Below, one piece after another: positions 8,551 to 16,283 of a stretch of DNA of 30,879 nt. Numbering within the stretch: position 1 is the first letter of the stretch; every line of letters begins with the position of its first letter. Origin of the DNA: DATLEX01 sp035525045 (lineage in GTDB: Bacteria; Acidobacteriota; Thermoanaerobaculia; Gp7-AA8); the NCBI GenBank assembly GCA_035525045.1, contig DATLEX010000283.1:1-30879 (forward strand). Direction: 5' to 3'. The translations under genes and the position numbers were made by a program. Below the pieces are notes generated by a model. The model saw only the letters and a program-made list of their open reading frames with translations, was not told where the DNA came from and made no database searches.

Positions 8551-9237
8551 ATGCGGGAGATCTCGGGTGGGGTTTACGTCGTTGTGCCGGCCTACGACGA
8601 GGAGACTGCCGTATATGAGGTGGTGCGGTCACTGCGCACGGCGTTCCAGAATGTGGTCGTGGTCGATGACGGCTCCCGCGATGGGACGGCCGTCCAGGCC
8701 GCGCGCGCGGGCGCGGTCGTCCTCCGGCACATCGTCAATCGGGGGCAGGGGGCGGCCCTGCAGACCGGCATCGACTACTCGCTCCGCCGGGGCGCCGGCG
8801 TGGTGGTCACCTTCGATGCCGACGGGCAGCACCGCGTGGAGGACATCAGCCGTATGCTCGACGCGCTCGAGCGGGAAGGATCCGATGTGGTGATCGGGTC
8901 GAGGTTTCTCGGGCCGCGCTCCGACGTTCCCCCGCTTCGCCGCGGCCTGCTCCGCCTGGCTGCCCGGTTGACGGGGCTGACCACGGGTGTTCGTCTGACC
9001 GACGCTCACAACGGGCTACGCGCCTTCCGGAGAGAGGCCGCCGGGAAGATCCGCCTCACCCTCGACGGCATGGCGCACGCCAGTGAGCTGGTCGACGAGA
9101 TCCACCGCCATGGCCTGAAGGTGACCGAGGTCCCAGTCGTGATTCATTATTCCGAGTACTCGCTGCGGAAAGGGCAGTCCAGCCTGGCCGCGTTTCGAAT
9201 CGCCTTCGACTATCTGATGAAGAGGCTCTTCCGGTGA
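8551..9237 (+). CDS. DPM1-like GT2 polyprenyl-phosphate glycosyltransferase
   Basis: The 228-residue protein has VVVPAYDEETAVYEVV (10-25), VVVDDGSRDGT (36-46), NRGQGAALQTGID (63-75) and the catalytic DADGQH (89-94), then GSRFLG and DAHNGLRAFRR. This is the order seen in dolichol/undecaprenyl-phosphate mannosyl- and glucosyltransferases of the DPM1/GtrB group. It lacks the C-terminal membrane helices of GtrB; instead the next gene encodes a small DUF2304 membrane protein. It probably loads a hexose or heptose on polyprenyl phosphate at the inner membrane for use by the GT-C proteins. First gene of the long operon; stop overlaps the next GTG (GTGA). Confidence 0.88.
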   Translation: MREISGGVYVVVPAYDEETAVYEVVRSLRTAFQNVVVVDDGSRDGTAVQAARAGAVVLRHIVNRGQGAALQTGIDYSLRRGAGVVVTFDADGQHRVEDISRMLDALEREGSDVVIGSRFLGPRSDVPPLRRGLLRLAARLTGLTTGVRLTDAHNGLRAFRREAAGKIRLTLDGMAHASELVDEIHRHGLKVTEVPVVIHYSEYSLRKGQSSLAAFRIAFDYLMKRLFR

Positions 9238-9587
9238 CGATGTTTCAATGGATCACACTCCCTGCGCTGCTCGTGGTCGTGCTGATCACCGCCGCGGCCA
9301 TCCGCCGCCGCCGGCTCAACTCCCGCGCCGGCGCGGCCTGGCTGCTGCTCTGGGTCGCCGCCGCCGTCTCGGTTGCGTTTCCCGACATCCTGGTCGTCGT
9401 GGCGCGGTTCCTCGGCATCGGCCGCGGCGCCGATTTGATCCTCTACTTCTCCATCCTCTTCATGTTCGCCGGCTTCTTCCTGGTGTACCTCCGATTCCGG
9501 CGCATCGACGATCAGCTCACGCGGATCGTCCGGCATCTGGCCATTCGCGACGGCGAAGAGAAACGCGGCGGCAAGGCCGCTCCCTGA
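9234..9587 (+). CDS. DUF2304 family small membrane protein
   Basis: The 117-residue protein has three hydrophobic helices (about 6-22, 34-58 and 66-84), a short basic loop IRRRRLNSRA between the first two, and a charged C-terminal tail LRFRRIDDQLTRIVRHLAIRD. This is the DUF2304 (PF10066) pattern, which is often found directly after a DPM1-like GT2. It may anchor that soluble enzyme to the membrane or help handle its lipid product, but this is inferred from gene order. GTG 9234 overlaps the previous stop; ATG 9240 is an alternative two codons later. Confidence 0.82.
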   Translation: MTMFQWITLPALLVVVLITAAAIRRRRLNSRAGAAWLLLWVAAAVSVAFPDILVVVARFLGIGRGADLILYFSILFMFAGFFLVYLRFRRIDDQLTRIVRHLAIRDGEEKRGGKAAP

Positions 9588-10153
9588 TGACTGCTCGCGC
9601 TCTCTTCTGTGATCGCGACGGCGTGGTGAACGAGCTGGCCTACTATCCGTCGCACGACGAGTGGGAGTCGCCGCGGGACGTCGGCGACCTTCGCATGCGC
9701 GAGGGCGCCGCCGCGGCGCTGCGCGAGGCCGGCGGCCGCGGCTGGCTCCTGTTCCTGATCACGAACCAGCCCAGCTACGCCAAGGGAAAATGCCCCCTGG
9801 AAGGGCTGCAGCGCGTGCAGGATCGCGTGCTGGAGATCCTGGAGGCCGGCGGGGTGAAGATCACCGAATCGTTCGTCTGCTATCACCATCCGCAGTCGCG
9901 GATTCCCGGCTTCGGCGCCTGCCAATGCCGGAAGCCGAGCCCCTGGTTCCTCCGCGAGGCGGCCAGGAAGTACGCCATCGACCTCTCCCGCTCCTGGATG
10001 GCCGGCGATCAGCAGAGCGACATCGAAGCGGGGCGCCGGGCGGGGTGCCGCACCGCGCTGGTAGAATACGAGCACTCCCAGTCCAAGCGAGGGTCGCTCG
10101 AGGCCGATCTGGTCTGCAAGGATCTCGCTGAGCTGGTTCACAAGATCGACTGA
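9587..10153 (+). CDS. gmhB: HAD-family phosphatase, GmhB-like (heptose 1,7-bisphosphate phosphatase)
   Basis: The 188-residue protein has the HAD nucleophile motif CDRDGVVN with D9 and D11, motif II FLITNQ (T59/N60), and a GmhB-type zinc site: C98-Y-H100-H101 and C112-Q-C114 directly before RKP (K116, motif III), then GDQQSDIEAG with D141 and D145 (motif IV). The zinc loop separates GmhB and HisB-N from other HADs; position beside HddA-, HddC- and transaldolase-like genes favours GmhB. It removes the C7 phosphate of D-glycero-D-manno-heptose 1,7-bisphosphate in the cytoplasm. Both ends share one nucleotide with the neighbouring genes (TGATG). Confidence 0.85.
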   Translation: MTARALFCDRDGVVNELAYYPSHDEWESPRDVGDLRMREGAAAALREAGGRGWLLFLITNQPSYAKGKCPLEGLQRVQDRVLEILEAGGVKITESFVCYHHPQSRIPGFGACQCRKPSPWFLREAARKYAIDLSRSWMAGDQQSDIEAGRRAGCRTALVEYEHSQSKRGSLEADLVCKDLAELVHKID

Positions 10154-10863
10154 TGACGCCGAAGCTCCGCATCGACCTCTATGCCGACGGTGCCGACGTG
10201 CGCAGCATGGTCGCCGCGCGGGAGGCCGGGCTGGTGAAGGGCTTCACCACCAATCCGAGCCTCATGCGAAAGTCGGGCGTCACCGACTACGAGGCCTTCG
10301 CCCGCGAGGCGCTGGATGCCGTCTCCGGGATGCCGATCTCCTTCGAGGTCTTCGCCGACACCTTCGAGGAGATGGAGCGTCAGGCCATGCTCATCGCCAC
10401 CTGGGGGGAGAGCGTGTACGTGAAGATCCCGGTCACGAACACGCGCTCGGAGTCGTCGATCCCTCTCATCCGCCGCCTCTCCGGCGCGGGCGTGAAGCTG
10501 AACGTGACGGCCATTCTGACCCTCGACCAGGTGCGGGAGGTGGTCGGCGCGCTCGATGCCGGCGTGCCGGCCATCGTCTCCGTCTTCGCCGGGCGGATCG
10601 CCGACACCGGGCGCGATCCCGTCCCGCTGATGCGCGAGGCCGGCGCGATGGTGCGGCGGAAGCCGAAGGCGCAGCTCCTCTGGGCCAGCTCACGCGAGCT
10701 GCTGAACATCTTCCAGGCCGAGGAGTGCGGCTGCCACATCATTACCGTGACCGGCGAGATCCTGAAGAAGCTGGCCATGGTCGGAAAACCGCTCGAGGAG
10801 CTGTCCCTCGACACGGTGAAGATGTTCCACGACGACGCATCCGCGGCGGGCTTCACGCTGTGA
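10153..10863 (+). CDS. Transaldolase family protein (FSA/TalC-like)
   Basis: The 236-residue protein is a class I aldolase of the short transaldolase / fructose-6-phosphate aldolase group (typical length 215-235). The FTTNPSLM signature is at 31-38, the VYVKIPVT motif places the Schiff-base lysine at K91, and KLNVTAILTLDQV follows. Family members either transfer dihydroxyacetone between sugar phosphates, making sedoheptulose 7-phosphate from fructose 6-phosphate and erythrose 4-phosphate, or cleave fructose 6-phosphate. Its place between GmhB- and HddA-like genes suggests it makes sedoheptulose 7-phosphate for the heptose route; this is inference. Coupled to both neighbours by 1- and 4-nt overlaps. 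Confidence 0.85.
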   Translation: MTPKLRIDLYADGADVRSMVAAREAGLVKGFTTNPSLMRKSGVTDYEAFAREALDAVSGMPISFEVFADTFEEMERQAMLIATWGESVYVKIPVTNTRSESSIPLIRRLSGAGVKLNVTAILTLDQVREVVGALDAGVPAIVSVFAGRIADTGRDPVPLMREAGAMVRRKPKAQLLWASSRELLNIFQAEECGCHIITVTGEILKKLAMVGKPLEELSLDTVKMFHDDASAAGFTL

Positions 10864-11915
10864 TCGTCACCCGCACCCCTTTCCGGGTCACGCTCGGCGG
10901 CGGCGGCACCGATCTCCCGTCGTACTACTCCGAGCATGGCGGGTTCATCCTCGCCATGGCCCTCGACAAGTACATGTACGTGATCGTCAACCGGCCGGTG
11001 GTCGGTCACAAGATCCGCCTGCACTATTCGCAGAGCGAGGTGGTCGATCACGTCAGCCAGCTCCGGCACGAGCTGGCGCGGGAGGCGCTTGCGGCCCACG
11101 GGATCGAGGACACCTTCGAAGTGGCGTCCATCGCCGACCTTCCGGCGGGGACGGGCCTCGGCTCTTCCAGTTGCTACCTGGTCGGACTCCTCAACGCGCT
11201 CCATCACCACCGTCGCGACTACGTCCCGCTGCAGAAGCTCGCCGAGGAGGCCTGTCACATCGAGCTCGACGTGCTCGAGGAGGGGATCGGCAAGCAGGAC
11301 CAGTACATGGCCGCCTTCGGCGGCCTGACCGTGCTGGAGATCGGGAACGACGGGAAGGTGCGGGTCAAGCCGCTTCATCCGAGCAGCAGCGACGTCGCCG
11401 AGTTCGTCGCGCACACGCACATCTACTACACCGGTGCGCACCGCGATGCGCGGGAAGTGCTTGCCGACCAGAACTCCGCCATGCAGAAGAAGGACGGTCC
11501 CGATTACGCCCGCGTCTCCGAGTCCCTCCATCACATCAAGGAGCTCGGCTACCGCATCCTCGACGCCGTGGAGACCAACGATTTCGATCGCTGGGGGCAA
11601 CTCCTCCACGAGCACTGGCTGCAGAAGAAGAAGTTGTCCGGCAAGATCTCCTTCTCCGCCGTCGACGAGATCTACGATGAGGTCCGCTCCCGCTTCGGCG
11701 TTCTGGGCGGGAAGCTCATCGGCGCCGGCGGTGGCGGATTCCTGATGCTCTACTGCTCCGCGCACCACGCCGACCTGGAGCGCTACATGGCCGAGCGGGG
11801 CATGGCGCGCATGCACTACACCATCGAGCCGGAGGGGACGAAGGTCGTGGCGCAGATGGGCGCCGGGTTCCTCGCGCCGGGGCGCTCGCTGGCCGGCCCC
11901 GGAGAAGGCCTTTGA
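10860..11915 (+). CDS. hddA: GHMP kinase, HddA-like (D-glycero-D-manno-heptose 7-phosphate kinase)
   Basis: The 351-residue protein opens with RTPFRVTLGGGGTDLP (5-20), the N-terminal signature of the HddA/FKP-kinase branch of GHMP kinases. Motif 2 LPAGTGLGSSS (94-104) is the phosphate-binding loop, and motif 3 GAGGGGF (288-294) is near the C-terminus; length suits HddA (about 340-350). The enzyme phosphorylates C1 of D-glycero-D-manno-heptose 7-phosphate with ATP. An L-fucokinase-like specificity cannot be excluded from sequence, but GmhA-, GmhB- and HddC-like genes in the locus point to heptose. GTG 10860 overlaps the transaldolase stop (GTGA), and restores the conserved start (V)IVTRTPFR. 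Confidence 0.86.
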   Translation: MIVTRTPFRVTLGGGGTDLPSYYSEHGGFILAMALDKYMYVIVNRPVVGHKIRLHYSQSEVVDHVSQLRHELAREALAAHGIEDTFEVASIADLPAGTGLGSSSCYLVGLLNALHHHRRDYVPLQKLAEEACHIELDVLEEGIGKQDQYMAAFGGLTVLEIGNDGKVRVKPLHPSSSDVAEFVAHTHIYYTGAHRDAREVLADQNSAMQKKDGPDYARVSESLHHIKELGYRILDAVETNDFDRWGQLLHEHWLQKKKLSGKISFSAVDEIYDEVRSRFGVLGGKLIGAGGGGFLMLYCSAHHADLERYMAERGMARMHYTIEPEGTKVVAQMGAGFLAPGRSLAGPGEGL

Positions 11916-13222
11916 CGCCTCCTCCCGGCCACCGCCGCGTCGGGATCCTCGGCGGCGGGATCTCGGGAATCGCCCTCGCCTCGCAGCTCGGCGACGACGT
12001 CGACGTGCTGGAGAAGCGCCCCCGCATCGGCGGTCTCTGCGGAACCATCGTCGAGAACGGCTTCACCTTCGATGCCGCCGGCCCGCACATCATGTTCAGC
12101 AGGAACAAGGACGTGCTGGGCCTGATGGTCGGCGTCCTGGGGGAGAATGTTCACCAGCGGCGCCGCGAGAACCGGATCCTGTTCAAGGGCCGGCTGGTGA
12201 AATACCCCTTCGAGAACGACCTCGCCTCGCTCCCGCCGGAGGACAACTTCGAGTGCATTCTCGGGTACCTGCAGAATCCCAGGGCGAACGACACGCCGTC
12301 GAACCTGGCCGAGTGGTCGTACGTCATCTTCGGCGCGGGGATCTCCGAGAAGTACTTCATCCCGTACAACCGCAAGATCTGGAACCATGATCCGGAGAAG
12401 ATCGGGCTGGAGTTCGTCTCGCGCATCCCGAAGCCGCCTCTCGAGGACGTGCTGAAGTCGGCCATCGGCATCCCCACCGAGGGGTATCTGCATCAGTTGT
12501 ACTTCCATTACCCGATCGAAGGGGGGTTCGAGGCCATGGTGAAGGCGTTTGCCGCGCGGGCGAAGGCTCGGATCGAGACGGGATGGGAGGTGGCCTCGGT
12601 CCGCTTCGCCGACGAGCACTGGCACGTGATGTCAAAGGGAGGGGAGGAGCGGCTCTACGACGAGCTGGTCTCGACGATCCCGATCCATGAGCTGCTTGCG
12701 GTCTGGCCCGACGCGCCGGCGAAGGCGCGGGAGGCGGCGGGGAAGTTGCGCTACAACTCCCTCATCAACGTCGTTGTCGGGACGAGCGAGGATCGCGGCG
12801 ACCCCTACACCGCCATCTACGTTCCGGACACGGAGATCCTCTTTCATCGCCTCTCCTTTCCGAAGGCGTTCAGCGAGAGGTCCGTGCCGCCCGGGCATTC
12901 GAGTGTCATGGCCGAGATCACCGCGAACGAGGGAGACGGCATATGGGAGTTGTCCGACGAGGAGGTGACGCGCCGCGTCATCGACGATCTGAAGAAGATC
13001 GGCTTTGCCGACTCCTCGAAGATCGTCTACCGCCGCGTGGTCCGGTTTCGCTACGGCTACCCCGTCTACGACCTCGACTACCGGAGCAGCGTGACGGCCA
13101 TGCGGGAGGCGGTCGCCGAGACCGGCCTGCACCTCCTCGGCCGCTTCGCCCAGTTCGACTACATCAACTCCGACGTCTGCGTCGAGCGCGCGCTCGAGTT
13201 GGGGTCAGGTCTGAAAAGTTAA
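11912..13222 (+). CDS. FAD-dependent UDP-galactopyranose mutase-like / amine-oxidase-fold protein
   Basis: The 436-residue protein has the dinucleotide-binding GILGGGISGIALA (11-23), EKRPRIGGLCGT (34-45) and DAAGPHIMF (54-62), followed by a UGM/protoporphyrinogen-oxidase-like body (FIPYNRKIWNHDPEKIG, YPIEGGFEAMV). Relatives convert UDP-galactopyranose to the furanose or reduce and desaturate other substrates; in glycan loci a mutase-like role is reasonable but unproven. The start is TTG 11912, overlapping the previous TGA and preceded by GGAGAAGG. The last codons (SGLKS) and the stop come from a palindromic element that begins at 13199, so the natural C-terminus has probably been replaced. 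FAD-site residues are intact. Confidence 0.78.
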   Translation: MTPPPGHRRVGILGGGISGIALASQLGDDVDVLEKRPRIGGLCGTIVENGFTFDAAGPHIMFSRNKDVLGLMVGVLGENVHQRRRENRILFKGRLVKYPFENDLASLPPEDNFECILGYLQNPRANDTPSNLAEWSYVIFGAGISEKYFIPYNRKIWNHDPEKIGLEFVSRIPKPPLEDVLKSAIGIPTEGYLHQLYFHYPIEGGFEAMVKAFAARAKARIETGWEVASVRFADEHWHVMSKGGEERLYDELVSTIPIHELLAVWPDAPAKAREAAGKLRYNSLINVVVGTSEDRGDPYTAIYVPDTEILFHRLSFPKAFSERSVPPGHSSVMAEITANEGDGIWELSDEEVTRRVIDDLKKIGFADSSKIVYRRVVRFRYGYPVYDLDYRSSVTAMREAVAETGLHLLGRFAQFDYINSDVCVERALELGSGLKS

Positions 13223-13275
13223 CTTCAGCTCTACACCGTGTGGAGCTGAAGTTAACCTTTCAGACCTGACCCCAA
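13199..13275. repeat. Near-perfect 33-bp inverted repeat (REP/MITE-like hairpin)
   Basis: Arms 13199-13231 and 13243-13275 are complementary at 32 of 33 positions around an 11-nt loop. Each arm starts with ttggggtcaggtctgaaa and contains gttaac and cttcagctc. The 'ggggtcaggtct' end resembles palindromes found beside REP-associated tyrosine transposase (RAYT, Y1_Tnp) genes, but that likeness is from memory and no transposase is in this window. The element supplies the last codons and stop of the flavoenzyme and ends on the A of the next ATG. It is the only gap in an otherwise overlapping operon. Confidence 0.9.
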
Positions 13276-14000
13276 TGTACCTGTACTTCGAGGATGTCAA
13301 CTGGGGGCTGCTGCGGCTGTGGGGCGCGCGGGGGGGGGTGTCGGTGCTCGACGTCGGGTGTGGGTATGCGACGACGTCGGAGCGGCTGCGCCGGCTCGGC
13401 AACCGGGTGGCGGGGATCGAGTCGAGCGAGGAGGCCATCGCCGTCGCCTCCTCGCGGCTCGACGAGGTCATCCCGGCCGATCTTCAGGACCTCGAGTCCG
13501 TGGCCCGGCTGATCGGGACCCGGCGCTTCGATTCCCTGATCTTCGCGGACGTGCTCGAGCATCTCTCCGAGCCGGGAGATGTCCTGAAGGGCTACCTCCG
13601 ATTTCTCGCCCCCGGCGGCACGGTCCTGGTGTCGCTCCCGAACGTCGGTCTCTGGTCGGTGCGGCTCTCGCTCCTGGCCGGGCGGTTCGAGTACGCCGAG
13701 ACGGGGGTGCTGGACAGGACGCACCTCCGCTTCTTCACCCGGCGGACGGCCCGGCGGCTGATCGAAGAGGCCGGGCTGGAGATCACCAGGCGCACGTACA
13801 ATCCGGGCATCGTGAGACCGCTGGTGCCGCTGGTGAAGAAGATCATGAAGGCGGATGAGAGTGGAGATCCGGCCGCGATCCTGGAGTCGCGTGCCTACCG
13901 GACCTACCTGAAGACGATCTATCCGATCGAGCGCCTCGCCGCCGCGGCGTGGCCGGGGGCGCTGGCCTTTCAGATGATCTTCGAGGCGCGGCCGCGGTGA
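13275..14000 (+). CDS. Class I SAM-dependent methyltransferase
   Basis: The 241-residue protein has DVGCGYATTS (26-35) as motif I, GIESSEEAI for the acidic strand, FADVLEHLSEPGDVL for motif II and FLAPGGTVLVSLPNVG for motif III, then RTHLRFFT, a stretch typical of glycan-locus methyltransferases. The N-terminus MYLYFEDVNWGLLRL looks natural for this group, so the start at 13275 is accepted even though its A is the last base of the palindrome and no Shine-Dalgarno sequence is present outside it. The 3' end overlaps the next GTG by 4 nt. The substrate is unknown. Confidence 0.86.
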   Translation: MYLYFEDVNWGLLRLWGARGGVSVLDVGCGYATTSERLRRLGNRVAGIESSEEAIAVASSRLDEVIPADLQDLESVARLIGTRRFDSLIFADVLEHLSEPGDVLKGYLRFLAPGGTVLVSLPNVGLWSVRLSLLAGRFEYAETGVLDRTHLRFFTRRTARRLIEEAGLEITRRTYNPGIVRPLVPLVKKIMKADESGDPAAILESRAYRTYLKTIYPIERLAAAAWPGALAFQMIFEARPR

Positions 14001-14653
14001 AGCTGACCATCTCGATGATCACCATGAACGAGGAGGGCGCCGTGGAGAAGGTGGTCGGCGACATCCGGCGGGTCGCCCCCGAGGCGGAGATCCTGCTGGT
14101 CGACTCCAGCCGCGACCGCACCGCGGCGATCGCCACGAGCCTCGGCTGCCGCGTCATCCGCCAGTTCCCGCCGCAGGGATACGGTCCGGCGATGAACCGC
14201 GCCGTGCGCGAAGCCTCCGGCGAGGTGGTGGTGACGCTCGACTGCGACGATACGTATCCGGTCGACGCCATCCCGAGGCTCGTGGAGCTGATCGAGCAGG
14301 GGCACGACCTGGTCAACACCACGCGCGTGAAGCGGCGGCCGAAGGCGATGCCGCTGGCGAACTTCATCGCCAACCGGGCCTTCGCGCTGGTCGCGCGCAT
14401 CCTGCACGGCATCCGCACCACGGACCTGCACAGCGGCATGCGCGCGTACCGCAAGTCGATGATCGACCGGGTGCAGTGGAGCGAGCAGGGTCCGGCGCTG
14501 CCGGTGGACATGCTGCTCATTCCCTATCGCCGGGGATTCCGGATCACGGAGGTCCCGATCGACTACCGGGAGAGGATCGGGGCGACGACGCTGCGCCGGT
14601 TCTCGAGCACGTGGTGGACGCTGAAGAGGATCTGGAAGTCGCGGCGGACATGA
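13997..14653 (+). CDS. GT2 family glycosyltransferase (DPM1/GtrB-like, soluble)
   Basis: The 218-residue protein has ISMITMNEEGAVEKVV (5-20), ILLVDSSRDRT (32-42) and TLDCDDTYP (80-88), in which D82/D84/D85 replace the usual DADGQ. HSGMRAYRKSMI and ITEVPIDYRERIG follow, as in polyprenyl-phosphate glycosyltransferases. GTG 13997 overlaps the previous stop (GTGA) and gives the expected MKLTISMITMNE start; an upstream ATG at 13949 in the same frame would overlap the methyltransferase and is unlikely. It is the second DPM-like enzyme in the operon and may load a different sugar from the one at 8551. Confidence 0.83.
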   Translation: MKLTISMITMNEEGAVEKVVGDIRRVAPEAEILLVDSSRDRTAAIATSLGCRVIRQFPPQGYGPAMNRAVREASGEVVVTLDCDDTYPVDAIPRLVELIEQGHDLVNTTRVKRRPKAMPLANFIANRAFALVARILHGIRTTDLHSGMRAYRKSMIDRVQWSEQGPALPVDMLLIPYRRGFRITEVPIDYRERIGATTLRRFSSTWWTLKRIWKSRRT

Positions 14654-15318
14654 AGGTGGCCATCCTCGCCGGAGGGAAGGGGACGCGGCTCGGCGCGCTG
14701 GCTCGCGGCCTGCCGAAGCCGATGGTGATGGTGGCGGGGCGGCCCTTTCTGGAGTACGTGGTCGAGTCGTTCACCGCCTGCGGCTTCACGGAATTCGTGT
14801 TCCTGGTCGGACATCACGCCGACGTCATCGAGTCGCATTTCCGCGGCGGCCGCGGCGAGGTCCGGTTCGAGTACAGTCGCGAGAGGCAGCCTCTCGGAAC
14901 GGGCGGCGCGGTCCGCAATGCGGAGCATCTCCTCGGCGAGCGGTTCATCCTGACGTACGGAGACGTCCTCCGCCGTTTCGACTACGATCGGTTCGTGAAC
15001 GAGCACCACGGCAATTGCCTCGCCGCCTACCCGCGCATCACCGCGGGGAACACCATTATCGAGAACGGGCTGGTCATCCTCTTCGACAAGTCGGCGGTGG
15101 ATCTGCCGTACGTCGATGCCGGTTTCTCGCTGGCCGGCAGGGAGACCATCGAGCTCCTGCCGCCGTTCGGAGCATGCTCGTTCGAGCAGATCGTCTACGG
15201 CACGCTGGCCATCGAGCGGAGGCTGGCCGGCGAGATCGTCGACCAGGCGTTCTTCGACATCGGGACGCCGGAAGAGCTGGCCCGGACGCGCGCGGAGCTC
15301 GAGGGAGAACGCCGGTGA
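14650..15318 (+). CDS. hddC: Sugar-1-phosphate nucleotidyltransferase, HddC-like
   Basis: The 222-residue protein has AILAGGKGTRLG (4-15), PKPMV (22-26) with the conserved lysine, PLGTGGAVRN (81-90) and YGDVLRRFD (103-111) for the metal-binding Asp, and ends with FDIGTPEELART. This is the short nucleotidyltransferase fold of HddC/RmlA/MurNAc-1-P types. In Campylobacter-type pathways HddC uses GTP to make GDP-D-glycero-alpha-D-manno-heptose. The nucleotide is not readable from sequence, but the GmhA-GmhB-HddA set in the same locus makes HddC the best fit. ATG 14650 overlaps the previous stop by 4 nt and the stop overlaps the next GTG. Confidence 0.82.
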   Translation: MKVAILAGGKGTRLGALARGLPKPMVMVAGRPFLEYVVESFTACGFTEFVFLVGHHADVIESHFRGGRGEVRFEYSRERQPLGTGGAVRNAEHLLGERFILTYGDVLRRFDYDRFVNEHHGNCLAAYPRITAGNTIIENGLVILFDKSAVDLPYVDAGFSLAGRETIELLPPFGACSFEQIVYGTLAIERRLAGEIVDQAFFDIGTPEELARTRAELEGERR

Positions 15319-16283
15319 GGGTGATGCTCACCGGGGCGGCGGGGTTCATCGCCTCGAATCTGATCCCCCGCCTGCTCGCCCGCGACGACGAGGTCTTCGG
15401 AGTCGACAACTTCTTCCTCGGCCGCCGGTCCTTTCTGCAGCCGTTTCTGGAGCACCCCCGTTTCCACTTCTCCGAGTTCGATCTCCTCGATCTCGAGCGC
15501 GTCGTCGCATTCTTCGAAGAGGCGAAACCCGACCTGGTGTGGCACGTCGCCGCGAACAGCGACATCAGCTACGGGACGAGCTATACCGACTTCGACCTCA
15601 AGGGCGGCACGATCGTCACCTACAACGTCCTGGAGGCGATGCGGCGGACCGGCTCGAAACAGATCCTCTTCTCCAGCAGCGGCGCCGTGTACGGCGAGCC
15701 CACCGTGATGCCCACCCCGGAGGACTACGGACCCCTCTTTCCGATCTCGCTCTACGCCGCGAGCAAAGTGGCCTGCGAGGCGCTGATCACGGCCTTCGTT
15801 CACAACTACGACATGCGCTGCTGGATCTACCGATTCGGCAACATCGTGGGGCCGAACCCGACGCACGGAGTGATCTACGACTTCACCAGGCGCCTGCTCG
15901 ACGACCCGCGGCAGCTCGTCGTGCTGGGCGACGGCACGCAGTCGAAGCCGTACGTGCACGTCGAAGACTGCATCGACGGGATGGAATTCGGATTCCGCAA
16001 CGCCGGGCAGGCCGTCAACTGCTACAACCTCGCCGTGGATGACCAGACCTCCGTGACCGAGATCGCCGGGTGGACCATCGAGGAGCTCGGCCTCGACCGC
16101 CGCCAGGTCGAGATCCAATACACGGGCGGCCCCCGCGGCTGGCGCGGGGACGTCCCGCAGGTGTGGCTCGATACGGCGCGGATGACTGCCCTCGGATGGA
16201 AGCCGCGCCTCGGAAGCGCCGAGGCCGTGCGCAGGACGATCGCGGAAGTGGTGGCCCAGTTCCGCAGCGGCGTCGTGTCGTGA
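15315..16283 (+). CDS. NAD-dependent nucleotide-sugar epimerase/dehydratase (extended SDR)
   Basis: The 322-residue protein has the Rossmann TGAAGFIASN (6-15), GVDNF (29-33), the catalytic S121/S122 with SSSGAVYGEP and Y147-AAS-K151, and RFGNIVGP as in GalE/RmlB/WbpP relatives. LDDPRQLVVLGDGTQSKPYV (shown in part as VLGDGTQSK) and VHVEDC match the C-terminal sugar-nucleotide part. It could epimerise or dehydrate the GDP-heptose made by its neighbours or another NDP-sugar. GTG 15315 overlaps the HddC-like stop. Specificity is unknown. Confidence 0.85.
   Translation: MRVMLTGAAGFIASNLIPRLLARDDEVFGVDNFFLGRRSFLQPFLEHPRFHFSEFDLLDLERVVAFFEEAKPDLVWHVAANSDISYGTSYTDFDLKGGTIVTYNVLEAMRRTGSKQILFSSSGAVYGEPTVMPTPEDYGPLFPISLYAASKVACEALITAFVHNYDMRCWIYRFGNIVGPNPTHGVIYDFTRRLLDDPRQLVVLGDGTQSKPYVHVEDCIDGMEFGFRNAGQAVNCYNLAVDDQTSVTEIAGWTIEELGLDRRQVEIQYTGGPRGWRGDVPQVWLDTARMTALGWKPRLGSAEAVRRTIAEVVAQFRSGVVS

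Noticed and set aside
7685..8632. Longer start (8632) for the minus-strand methyltransferase
   Set aside because: The extra 51 residues are low-complexity and Arg/Pro/Ser-rich, and would overlap the start of the divergent gene.
10068..10073. TAGAAT inside the GmhB-like gene as a promoter
   Set aside because: It lies within conserved coding sequence, and the next starts are far away and coupled by overlap.
13199..13275. Intrinsic terminator
   Set aside because: The long stem has no T tract after it; it ends in the start codon of the next gene.
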